Source of the DNA: Bacteroidales bacterium
GTDB taxonomy: Bacteria; Bacteroidota; Bacteroidia; Bacteroidales; UBA932
Length of the DNA: 6,886 bases
Direction of reading: 5' to 3'
Assembly (NCBI GenBank): GCA_016303175.1
Contig: JAEDMF010000088.1
Span: 1-6,886, forward strand
The stretch's first letter is position 1, and the number at the start of each line of letters is the position of its first letter. Position numbers and translations under genes: made by a program. Shown here in pieces: positions 1-6,435 of this stretch. Below the pieces are notes generated by a model. It did not search any database, was not told where the DNA came from, and saw nothing but the letters and a program-made list of their open reading frames with translations.

Positions 1-140
1 TATTCGACGAGCACGAGGTCGAGTTGTTTAATCAGGGCTTTGACTTCGTCGCTGGCTTCGGGGCTGAAGAGCGGGAGGACTTTGGAGCAGGTGTAGTTCC
101 ATTCAACCTTCTTGAAGGCTTCGGGGTGCTGCTTACAGCG
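1..140 (-). pseudogene. Edge fragment of an unidentified coding sequence without a start codon
   Basis: On the minus strand, bases 140 to 1 read as 46 uninterrupted codons that run off the window. The codon just upstream (143-141) is a TAG stop, and no ATG or TTG lies in frame; the only standard alternative is a GTG at 14-12. Third positions are strongly C/G-biased (codons such as CTC, GTC, GCC, GAC). The residues look like an ordinary soluble protein, with a stretch VEWNYTCSKVLPLF followed by a helix-like segment SDEVKALIKQLDLVLVE. That composition favours real coding ancestry over chance. The missing start suggests a 5'-truncated or frameshifted remnant. The opposite strand is also open here (frame from base 3 to TAG at 144-146), but its Glu/Phe/Gly-rich product looks like an antisense shadow. 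I do not recognise the family. Confidence 0.3.
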
Positions 141-178
141 CTATAGCAGACTGAATTGATAAGAACGGAGATAGTAAT

Positions 179-301
179 ATGGATTGTAGTTCTTGCTGCG
201 GTTATCATGGCCGAGGCAATTGCATTTGCGATTGTCCAAGCAAAGGCAGGTGCAAAACCCTGTGTTTAAGTCGGCTTACCCGAAAATCTCCACGACTTTA
301 A
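179..301 (+). other. Possible 40-residue Cys-rich peptide ORF, overlapping a hydrophobic Ala/Val-rich frame
   Basis: An ATG at 179 is preceded by GGAG with 8 bases between, which is a reasonable ribosome-binding site. It opens a 40-codon frame ending in TAA at 299-301. The product has eight cysteines (residues 3, 6, 7, 15, 17, 19, 25 and 29) and a basic tail. The same bases in the next frame (156-269, only a TTG start) read as a hydrophobic Ala/Val/Ile segment (core VLAAVIMAEAIAFAIVQAKAG), which resembles a signal peptide or membrane helix. GCx alanine codons shifted by one base create TGC cysteine codons, so at least one reading is an artefact of the other. The hydrophobic reading could be the remnant of a short exported peptide gene. 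I cannot decide between a small gene, a decayed gene and chance. Confidence 0.2.
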
Positions 302-407
302 ACATGACTTCTCCCAAACGGGCTATGTGCACCATAATCATTTTATTCCCGGGGGTGGTCTTTTCGGAGTGTATTGTACAACGTGCGCAACATTCAGCGA
401 AAATTAC
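302..407. other. Upstream region of trkH with no gene seen
   Basis: Between the small-ORF region and the trkH promoter box I see no convincing coding sequence or structured RNA. It contains a perfect 8-bp palindrome TTGTACAA at 374-381, followed by GC-containing symmetry around TGCGCA (385-390). This could be a regulator site but is unsupported otherwise. The trkH frame is open through this stretch, but the encoded residues do not resemble a TrkH N-terminus. Confidence 0.3.
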
Positions 408-415
408 TAACTTTG
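408..415 (+). promoter_or_regulatory. Bacteroidota-type -7 promoter box for trkH
   Basis: TAACTTTG matches the Bacteroidota -7 consensus TAnnTTTG exactly and lies 29 bases before the chosen trkH ATG, implying a short leader of roughly 20-25 bases. No good TTTG -33 box sits at the usual spacing; the nearest candidate, ATTG at 373-376, is about 31 bases upstream and too far. The site lies inside the longer open frame that begins at 193, which supports starting trkH downstream of it. Confidence 0.5.
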
Positions 416-444
416 CAGGGTTTTCGGCAGATGTTGCTTTAGGT

Positions 445-1890
445 ATGAAAAATCTCAGGATAGAGGTTATCTCGAAATATGTGGGCTTCGCCCTTCTGCT
501 GATGTCCGGCTTTATGCTGGTATCGGCGGCCGTATCTGCCTTCAACGGCTTTGACGAAGGCTTCTGGCCTCTGGTGTATTCGGGTATATTAGCCGGAATA
601 ATCGGAGTCTTCCCCAGAATTTTCGTAAGCGGCAAATACAAATTGAGCAGGGAAGAAGGGTACTACATAGTAGCGGGAGCCTGGTTCTCCTGCAGCGTGC
701 TGGGAATGCTCCCCTATCTTATGTACGGCAAATGCTTCACCGTAACAAATGCGCTTTTCGAAACCATTTCGGGTCTGACCACGACTGGAGCATCCATACT
801 GAACGACATAGAGGCGCTTCCAAAGGGCCTGCTTTTCTGGAGAATGTCCACAGCTTGGATAGGCGGCGTGGGCATAATAGCCCTCTTCTCCCTGCTGCTC
901 CCCTCTTCCGGAGGCAATGGCGCCACCTTGACGGGAGTGGAAATGTCCAGCATCGCTTTGGGAGCCACACGCATAAAACCCCAATCCTTTGCCAAAATCA
1001 CCGTCACAACCTATATTGTGCTTACGCTGAGTTCCTGCTTCTTGCTAAAAATCAGCGGTTTGTCCTGGTTTGACGCAACCACGCACGCAATGTCCGCATG
1101 CAGCACCTGCGGCTTCAGTACGAAAAACTCCAGCATCGCCGCCTTCGACAATCCCCTTGTGGAGGCAGTATTGATAGTGTCCATGCTGCTTGCCAGCGTA
1201 CGCTTCGTGCTACTGAGCAATGCCTTCAGCAGCCGCAGCCTCAAGCCCCTCTACCGCTCCGAGGTCACCCGCTTCTTCTTCGGAGCCTTCATTGCCGGTA
1301 CAATCTTCCTGACTCTGGAACTTATCAGGCGCGCCGGAATGCCCTTTATGCAAAGTCTCCGGCTCTCAGCCTTCCAGACTGCATCCATATTCACCACTAC
1401 AGGCTTCGCAACTGACGACACCACGCTGTGGCCGGCCTCTTGCAAATTCCTCATCGTAATGGGCTCCCTCGTCTGCGGATGTTCCGGATCCACCTCCGGC
1501 GGCATCAAGATGGACAGGGCCATAATATGCATCAAATGCCTCAGGCAGAGAATCAAGGAACTGCGCAGCCCCAATATGGTCAGCCAGATAAAGTTGGACA
1601 ACATCACAGTGCCTACAAAAAAGGCCAATGAAGCCCTCATCTTCATAATGTGCTATACCATCATCATCTTTGTGGGAGCCATAGGCATAGTAATGAGCGG
1701 CACGGACATAACAACAGCCTGGACGGCCGCAATCGCCTGTATGGGAAATGTCGGCCCCGGAATGGGCAGCATAGGTTCAATGGACAATTACTCTCACCTG
1801 CCCATAATCGCCAAATACATTTCGATGATTCTTATGATTGTGGGCAGGCTTGAGATTTTCCCTATTCTCTACGTATTGAGAATCAAATAG
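445..1890 (+). CDS. trkH: TrkH-family potassium uptake protein
   Basis: This encodes the membrane K+-translocating subunit of a Trk/Ktr-type system, 481 residues, close to the usual TrkH length. The family folds as four M1-P-M2 repeats, and all four pore loops are visible: TTTGAS near 112-117, STCGFST at 220-226, TTTGFAT at 317-323 and GNVGPGM at 434-440. The family-typical GCSGSTSGGIK segment lies at 345-355, and a C-terminal GRLEIFP at 467-473. The frame is open back to 193, but ATG 445 was chosen because MKNLRIEVISKY leads straight into the first membrane helix, gives family length, and lies just after the promoter box at 408-415. No strong Shine-Dalgarno is present, as is usual in this phylum. 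The regulatory NAD-binding partner TrkA is not encoded in the window. The second filter loop has Cys219 and Cys222 as a CxxC, which is unusual. The 3' end converges on cstA with 16 bp between stops. Confidence 0.93.
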   Translation: MKNLRIEVISKYVGFALLLMSGFMLVSAAVSAFNGFDEGFWPLVYSGILAGIIGVFPRIFVSGKYKLSREEGYYIVAGAWFSCSVLGMLPYLMYGKCFTVTNALFETISGLTTTGASILNDIEALPKGLLFWRMSTAWIGGVGIIALFSLLLPSSGGNGATLTGVEMSSIALGATRIKPQSFAKITVTTYIVLTLSSCFLLKISGLSWFDATTHAMSACSTCGFSTKNSSIAAFDNPLVEAVLIVSMLLASVRFVLLSNAFSSRSLKPLYRSEVTRFFFGAFIAGTIFLTLELIRRAGMPFMQSLRLSAFQTASIFTTTGFATDDTTLWPASCKFLIVMGSLVCGCSGSTSGGIKMDRAIICIKCLRQRIKELRSPNMVSQIKLDNITVPTKKANEALIFIMCYTIIIFVGAIGIVMSGTDITTAWTAAIACMGNVGPGMGSIGSMDNYSHLPIIAKYISMILMIVGRLEIFPILYVLRIK

Positions 1891-1906
1891 AGGGACTGTA
1901 CCGGGA

Positions 1907-3361
1907 TCAGATTATATTTCTCCTTGTCCGAGCTTTCAGCAGGAAAAATATCAGAAGACTTGCAACAGCAGTTGCAGCGCCGATGATGCTGGTGTAAGCA
2001 GCCGGGATGTTGAAGCCAATTTTAGTCGTAGCAATGAAGGTCAGACAGACACTTGTCATAAGCACGGCAGGAAGGAGAGTCAGCAGATACCAAGCACCCT
2101 TGCGCTCCTTGACAAGGAAGGCCGTCAACATCCATAGAGTGAAGGCCGCCATAGTCTGGTTTGCCCAGCCGAAATACCTCCAGATAATGCTGAATCCATC
2201 TTCATTGAAGATATTGAACATCAGCAGTGCAAGAGTAACGGCGAAAATGGGGATGCTCACGGCGAGACGCCTGCCAATACCCTTCTGATCGATTTTGAAG
2301 GCCTCTGATACAGTCAGACGCACAGAACGCAGAGCAGTATCTCCGCTGGTAATGGGAGCCGCAACTACGCCGAGAATGGCAAGCACTGCGCCTGCCGTAC
2401 CAAGCCATCCCTTGCATACCACTGCAACAAGCTGGGGTGCAGCCACATTGGCTGCCGAACCGAACTCAGCGGCACCGCCTCCATAGAAGAAATATGAAGC
2501 CACGGTTGCCCAAATCAGGGCGACAACGCCTTCAAGTATCATTGCGCCATAGAACACGGGACGGCCGAGCTTCTCATTCTTGAGACAGCGGGCCATCAGG
2601 GGGGACTGGGTGGCGTGGAAACCGCTCACCGCCCCACAGGCTATGGTAATGAAAAGACAGGGGAAAATGCTTCCGGCAGCGGGGGTACGGTTGGCAATCC
2701 CGTCCCAGATTTCAGGAATGTCGGCAGGCCACTTCACTATCAGGCAGATAAAAAGTGACAAAGCCATGAAAATCAGGCCTATCGCGAAAACAGGATAGAT
2801 TTTGCCTATGATTTTGTCGATAGGAACAAGGGTCGCTATTATATAATATAGTATAATGACGACTATACATATTATGTCATCTGTCTTGCTCTCGGGGTTT
2901 ATCATATTGCCCAACACTTCGGCAGGACTGTAGATAAATACGGCTCCCACAAGAAGCAACATTACAGCCGAGAATACAAGCATCACTCCACGGGTTCCCG
3001 TGCCGAGATATTTGCCTACCAAATCCGGCAAGGACGCCCCGTTGTGGCGCAGGGACAACATACCGGAGAGATAGTCGTGGACAGCTCCGGCAAAAATGCA
3101 GCCGAGCACTATCCACAAATAGCAGGACGGGCCGAACTTCGCCCCCATTATGGCGCCGAAAATAGGACCCGTGCCGGCTATGTTCAGAAATTGGATCATC
3201 AACACCTTCCAAGTAGGCATCGGTACGTAATCCACACCGTCGTTGATGGCATAGGCCGGAGTTGTCCTCAGCGGATCGGGAGAGAACACTCTCTGTATCA
3301 GACGGGAATAAAATACGTAGCCCAGAATTAGGGCTACGATACTAATCAGAAGGGTAATCAT
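1907..3361 (-). CDS. cstA: CstA-family carbon starvation transporter, short form
   Basis: A 484-residue polytopic inner-membrane protein of the CstA family, whose studied members import pyruvate or have been linked to peptide uptake; the substrate here is not shown by sequence. Family signatures in order are INDGVDYVPMP (39-49), AGTGPIFGAIMG (62-73), a GAVHDY...RHNGASLPDLV block (92-115), SGFHATQSPLMARC (246-259), ITSGDTALRSVRL (337-349) and WRYFGWANQ (394-402). Many hydrophobic segments separate them, consistent with well over ten membrane helices. E. coli CstA is about 700 residues, so this is the shorter version and lacks the long C-terminal extension. The ATG lies 16 bp after the gdhA stop on the same strand, so co-transcription with gdhA is likely. 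The upstream ATAGAG is only a weak ribosome-binding site. An A/T-rich patch around 2838-2877 simply encodes an Ile/Tyr-rich helix. Confidence 0.9.
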   Translation of the reverse strand: MITLLISIVALILGYVFYSRLIQRVFSPDPLRTTPAYAINDGVDYVPMPTWKVLMIQFLNIAGTGPIFGAIMGAKFGPSCYLWIVLGCIFAGAVHDYLSGMLSLRHNGASLPDLVGKYLGTGTRGVMLVFSAVMLLLVGAVFIYSPAEVLGNMINPESKTDDIICIVVIILYYIIATLVPIDKIIGKIYPVFAIGLIFMALSLFICLIVKWPADIPEIWDGIANRTPAAGSIFPCLFITIACGAVSGFHATQSPLMARCLKNEKLGRPVFYGAMILEGVVALIWATVASYFFYGGGAAEFGSAANVAAPQLVAVVCKGWLGTAGAVLAILGVVAAPITSGDTALRSVRLTVSEAFKIDQKGIGRRLAVSIPIFAVTLALLMFNIFNEDGFSIIWRYFGWANQTMAAFTLWMLTAFLVKERKGAWYLLTLLPAVLMTSVCLTFIATTKIGFNIPAAYTSIIGAATAVASLLIFFLLKARTRRNII

Positions 3362-3377
3362 CTCTATAAGACATTCA

Positions 3378-4733
3378 TTATACTATGCCCTGTTCGGTCA
3401 TTGCATTGGCAACCTTGATGAAGCCGGCAATGTTGGCGCCTTTGACATAGTTGACGTAACCGTCCTCCTCTGTGCCGTATTTAACGCAGGCAGCGTGGAT
3501 ATCGGACATGATTCTGTGGAGGTTCTTGTCAACTTCCTCGGAAGTCCATTTGAGACGCATTGAGTTCTGGCTCATCTCAAGGCCTGAAGTTGCAACGCCG
3601 CCGGCATTGGAAGCCTTGCCGGGAGAGTAGAGAATCTTTGCTTCGTGGAAGGCGGCGATAGCCTCAGGAGTTGAAGGCATATTGGCACCCTCGGCAACGC
3701 AGTAGCAGCCGTTCTTGATGAGGGTCTTGGCCTCTTCGCCATTTAGCTCGTTCTGGGTTGCGCAAGGCAGGGCTATGTCGCAGGGAACGCTCCAGGGACG
3801 CTCTCCCTCGAAGTATTTGGCATTGGGATATTTGCTTACATATTCTTTGATACGGCCACGACGAACCTGCTTGAGGTCGAAGATATAGGCAAGTTTCTCC
3901 TCATTGAAGCCTTCCTCGTCAACGATATAACCGTTGGAATCACTCATTGTGAGCACTTTTGCGCCAAGTTCCATAGCCTTCTTTGCGGCGTACTGAGCCA
4001 CATTGCCGGAACCGGAAATGAGCACTCTCTGACCCTCGAAGCTCTTGCCCTGTGTAGCAAGCATTTCCTGGGCGAAATAGCAGGTACCGTAACCTGTAGC
4101 CTCGGGACGAAGCAGGGAACCGCCCCAAGCCTGACCCTTGCCGGTGAGAGTACCGGTGAACTCGTCACGGATGCGCTTGTACTGGCCAAAAAGGAAGCCT
4201 ACTTCACGGCCGCCCACGCCGATATCGCCGGCAGGCACGTCTGTGTCGGGACCGATGTGACGGTAAAGCTCGGTCATAAAGCTCTGGCAGAAGCGCATTA
4301 CCTCATTGTCGGACTTGCCTCTGGGAGAGAAGTCGGAACCACCCTTAGCGCCGCCCATAGGGAGGGTTGTAAGGCTGTTTTTGAATGTCTGCTCGAAGGC
4401 AAGGAATTTCATTATTGAAAGATTTACGCTGCTATGGAAGCGGATGCCGCCCTTGTAGGGACCGATGGCGCTGTTCATCTGCACACGGAAACCGCGGTTA
4501 ATCTGTACCTGACCCTTGTCGTCAACCCAGGGAACACGGAACATTATGACGCGCTCGGGCTCTACGATGCGCTCCATTATCTTGAGATCCATAAGGTGGG
4601 GATATGCGGTGATGTAGGGAGCGACGCTCTCAACTACCTCGCGCACGGCCTGATGAAACTCTTTTTCTCCGGGATTTTTGGCAATCACATTTGCCATGAA
4701 GTTCTCCACATACTTTTTGGTAAAGTTGTCCAT
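3378..4733 (-). CDS. gdhA: Glutamate dehydrogenase, probably NADP(H)-dependent
   Basis: This cytoplasmic enzyme interconverts 2-oxoglutarate plus ammonia with glutamate, and its 451 residues match the hexameric GDH class (about 450). The N-terminal substrate domain shows GPYKGGIRFH (91-100, substrate-binding Lys94), TFKNSLT (Lys118), PMGGAKGG (125-132, catalytic Lys130) and VPAGDIGVGGREVG (166-179, catalytic Asp170). The Rossmann domain carries GSGNVA (241-246). At the end of the second Rossmann strand the sequence is SDSNG (264-268), as in NADP-preferring E. coli GdhA, rather than an acidic NAD-type turn; this favours NADP(H), although dual use is possible. The start at 4733 gives family length and lies 51 bases after a minus-strand promoter box. 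The leader is A/T-rich without a Shine-Dalgarno. cstA follows after 16 bp, so the two probably form an operon. Confidence 0.96.
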   Translation of the reverse strand: MDNFTKKYVENFMANVIAKNPGEKEFHQAVREVVESVAPYITAYPHLMDLKIMERIVEPERVIMFRVPWVDDKGQVQINRGFRVQMNSAIGPYKGGIRFHSSVNLSIMKFLAFEQTFKNSLTTLPMGGAKGGSDFSPRGKSDNEVMRFCQSFMTELYRHIGPDTDVPAGDIGVGGREVGFLFGQYKRIRDEFTGTLTGKGQAWGGSLLRPEATGYGTCYFAQEMLATQGKSFEGQRVLISGSGNVAQYAAKKAMELGAKVLTMSDSNGYIVDEEGFNEEKLAYIFDLKQVRRGRIKEYVSKYPNAKYFEGERPWSVPCDIALPCATQNELNGEEAKTLIKNGCYCVAEGANMPSTPEAIAAFHEAKILYSPGKASNAGGVATSGLEMSQNSMRLKWTSEEVDKNLHRIMSDIHAACVKYGTEEDGYVNYVKGANIAGFIKVANAMTEQGIV

Positions 4734-4784
4734 AATTTTGATTGTTTGAGTTAAAATTCAGTCTGAAAAAAATTTTCAAACCTT

Positions 4785-4792
4785 CAAATTTA
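4785..4792 (-). promoter_or_regulatory. Bacteroidota-type -7 promoter box for gdhA
   Basis: Read on the minus strand, this is TAAATTTG, an exact TAnnTTTG match, 51 bases before the gdhA ATG. The implied leader is about 45 bases. Minus-strand TTTG candidates for the -33 box lie at 4808-4805 (12 bases away, too close) and 4822-4819 (26 bases, somewhat far), so the upstream element is uncertain. Confidence 0.45.
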
Positions 4793-4837
4793 GCGATTTT
4801 TTTTCAAATGGAAAACTTCAAATTCCACAATCTTCCA

Positions 4838-4859
4838 ATTGTTGAAAAATTGTTGAAAA
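4838..4859. repeat. Perfect tandem 11-bp repeat, two copies
   Basis: ATTGTTGAAAA occurs twice head to tail (4838-4848 and 4849-4859), followed by a degenerate third unit GTGTTGGATTT (4860-4870). The 11-bp period is close to one DNA helical turn, so two protein subunits could bind the same face. It lies upstream of both divergent promoter boxes, about 50 bp from each, and its TTGAAAA core is the complement of the TTTTCAA motif at 4801-4807. Function is unknown; low-complexity A/T drift is the alternative. Confidence 0.55.
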
Positions 4860-4908
4860 GTGTTGGATTTTCTTCTTCGAATCTTGCAGAATATCAAAGA
4901 AAAGTCGG

Positions 4909-4916
4909 TAAATTTG
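4909..4916 (+). promoter_or_regulatory. Bacteroidota-type -7 promoter box for guaB
   Basis: TAAATTTG is an exact TAnnTTTG match, 22 bases before the guaB ATG, and is the same octamer found in reverse for gdhA. A partial -33 element, CTTG at 4883-4886, lies 22 bases upstream, a plausible spacing. The implied leader is under 20 bases and has no Shine-Dalgarno, only an A/T-rich tract. Confidence 0.55.
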
Positions 4917-4938
4917 TGACTTAAAAATTATACGCCTT

Positions 4939-6417
4939 ATGTCATTGATCGAAGAAAAAGTGGCAATGGAAGGATTGACGTTCGACGACGTCCTGCTCAT
5001 TCCTGCATATTCTGAGGTTCTGCCGCGTGAGGTTGACCTCCACTGCAAATTCTCAAGAAACATCCAACTCAACATTCCTATCGTGTCCGCTGCTATGGAC
5101 ACTGTAACAGAAGCGCCGATGGCCATCGCTCTCGCAAGAGAAGGAGGTATCGGCGTTATTCATAAAAATATGAGCATAGCTCAACAGGCGGCCGAAGTGC
5201 GGAAAGTGAAAAGGGCCGAGAACGGAATGATTACAGACCCGGTAACCATCCTGCGTGACCAGACGGTGGGAGACGCGCTGCAGATGATGCACGACAACCA
5301 TATCGGAGGCATACCGGTGGTGGATGCGGAGAACGTGCTTGTAGGCATAGTCACCAACAGGGACGTACGCTTCCAGACGGACCTTTCCAAGAAAATTGAC
5401 GAGGTGATGACCAGTGAGGGTCTGATTACCATAAGCGAGAGTGATTACACCAGGGATAAGGTTCTGGCCATACTCCAGGCCAATAAAATAGAGAAATTGC
5501 CCGTAGTGAACGAGGCCGGCAAGATTGTGGGTCTGATTACATATAAGGATATAACCAAGGAGAGGACTCACCCCCACGCCTGCAAGGACGCGAAGGGACG
5601 CCTCAGGGTAGCGGCCGGAATAGGCATCACCCCGGATGCGCTGGAAAGGGTCAAGGCTCTCGTGGCTGAAAGAGTGGACGCCGTGGTGTTGGACAGCGCG
5701 CACGGTCACAGCAAGGGCGTAATCGACAAATTGCGCGAAATCAAGGCTGCCTTCCCCGAGCTCGACGTGGTTGTGGGCAACGTGGCAACCGCAGATGCGG
5801 CGCGCGCCCTGCTGGCAGCGGGAGCTGACGGAGTGAAAGTGGGCATAGGTCCCGGCTCCATCTGCACCACACGTATCATCGCAGGAGTGGGAGTGCCCCA
5901 GCTTTCAGCCATTTTTGAAGTCGCCCAGGCTCTCAAGGGTTCCGGCGTACCTATGATAGCGGACGGAGGTCTGCGTTATTCCGGCGACATAGTGAAAGCC
6001 CTTGCGGCGGGCGGCGACTGCGTTATGTGCGGGTCGATGTTTGCCGGCACAGAGGAGGCTCCGGGCGAGACCATCATCTACAACGGGCGCAAATTCAAGA
6101 GCTATCGCGGAATGGGCTCACTCGACGCAATGGCGGCAGGCAGCAAGGACAGGTATTTCCAGGACAAGGAGACAGAGACCAAGAAACTTGTGCCGGAAGG
6201 CATAGTCGGCCGGGTGCCCTACAAGGGTACTTTGGAGGAGACTGTTTACCAGCTCATCGGCGGCCTGCGGTCCGGAATGGGCTATTGCGGTGCCCCCAAC
6301 CTTGAAACCCTGAAGAACGCCAAATTCACCCGCGTCACCAGCAGCGGTATGGCCGAAAGCCATCCCCACGACGTGACCATCACCAAGGAAACACCCAACT
6401 ATTCCCGCGGAGAATAA
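4939..6417 (+). CDS. guaB: Inosine-5'-monophosphate dehydrogenase
   Basis: This cytoplasmic enzyme oxidises IMP to XMP with NAD+, the first committed step toward GMP. At 492 residues it has the usual bacterial length. The N-terminal TFDDVLLIPAYSEVLPREVD (14-33) is the classic IMPDH opening. A pair of CBS domains follows, roughly 98-150 and 155-212, the regulatory module that binds adenine and guanine nucleotides in this family. The barrel resumes with LDSAHGH (251-257, NAD contact), GIGPGSICTTR (302-312) with catalytic Cys309, IADGGLRYSGD (340-350) for IMP phosphate binding, and SYRGMGSLDAM (388-398). The mobile flap carries the Arg405-Tyr406 pair that activates water. All key residues are present, so the enzyme should be active. 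The start at 4939 gives the family N-terminus. purE follows after 18 bp, making a purine operon likely. Confidence 0.97.
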   Translation: MSLIEEKVAMEGLTFDDVLLIPAYSEVLPREVDLHCKFSRNIQLNIPIVSAAMDTVTEAPMAIALAREGGIGVIHKNMSIAQQAAEVRKVKRAENGMITDPVTILRDQTVGDALQMMHDNHIGGIPVVDAENVLVGIVTNRDVRFQTDLSKKIDEVMTSEGLITISESDYTRDKVLAILQANKIEKLPVVNEAGKIVGLITYKDITKERTHPHACKDAKGRLRVAAGIGITPDALERVKALVAERVDAVVLDSAHGHSKGVIDKLREIKAAFPELDVVVGNVATADAARALLAAGADGVKVGIGPGSICTTRIIAGVGVPQLSAIFEVAQALKGSGVPMIADGGLRYSGDIVKALAAGGDCVMCGSMFAGTEEAPGETIIYNGRKFKSYRGMGSLDAMAAGSKDRYFQDKETETKKLVPEGIVGRVPYKGTLEETVYQLIGGLRSGMGYCGAPNLETLKNAKFTRVTSSGMAESHPHDVTITKETPNYSRGE

Positions 6418-6435
6418 ACCCAAACGGATGCAACT

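Larger units (their letters stand above)
4734..4938. promoter_or_regulatory. Divergent gdhA-guaB control region, A/T-rich
   Basis: These 205 bases separate the two divergent start codons and are much more A/T-rich than the flanking genes. They contain one -7 type box per direction, an A7/T4 run at 4766-4776 and a T8 run at 4797-4804 that could bend DNA. TTCAAA-like motifs recur at 4775-4780, 4784-4788, 4803-4808 and 4818-4822. CTTCAAATT occurs twice (4782-4790 and 4816-4824), and the complement TTGAAAA occurs twice further right. Such iteration around both promoters suggests protein binding, but no known operator is recognised. A plus-strand open frame (TTG 4742 or ATG 4808 to TAA 4922-4924) is present but not convincing as a gene. 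Confidence 0.6.

Noticed and set aside
267..300. Hairpin AAGTCG (268-273) with CGACTT (293-298) as a terminator or riboswitch stem
   Set aside because: Only six base pairs with a 19-base loop and no T run; too weak, and no known riboswitch core is recognisable.
193..444. Extended N-terminus for trkH from the ATG at 193 (565-residue reading)
   Set aside because: The extra 84 residues do not look like a TrkH N-terminus, the -7 promoter box lies inside them, and ATG 445 gives the normal family length.
276..641. 121-codon minus-strand open frame across the trkH start
   Set aside because: It overlaps the trkH promoter and the first membrane helix antisense, and shows no domain or signal peptide.
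2838..2877. A/T-rich patch inside cstA as a promoter or foreign insert
   Set aside because: The frame continues through it and it encodes an Ile/Tyr-rich membrane helix, which explains the base composition.
4742..4924. 60-codon plus-strand frame (TTG start, internal ATG at 4808) between gdhA and guaB
   Set aside because: The product looks mildly protein-like, but the region is A/T-rich, holds both promoter boxes and an 11-bp repeat that breaks the triplet phase, and there is no ribosome-binding site; chance is more likely.
5053..5709. 218-codon minus-strand open frame opposite guaB
   Set aside because: It lies wholly inside guaB with no recognisable domain; the codon bias of guaB explains it.
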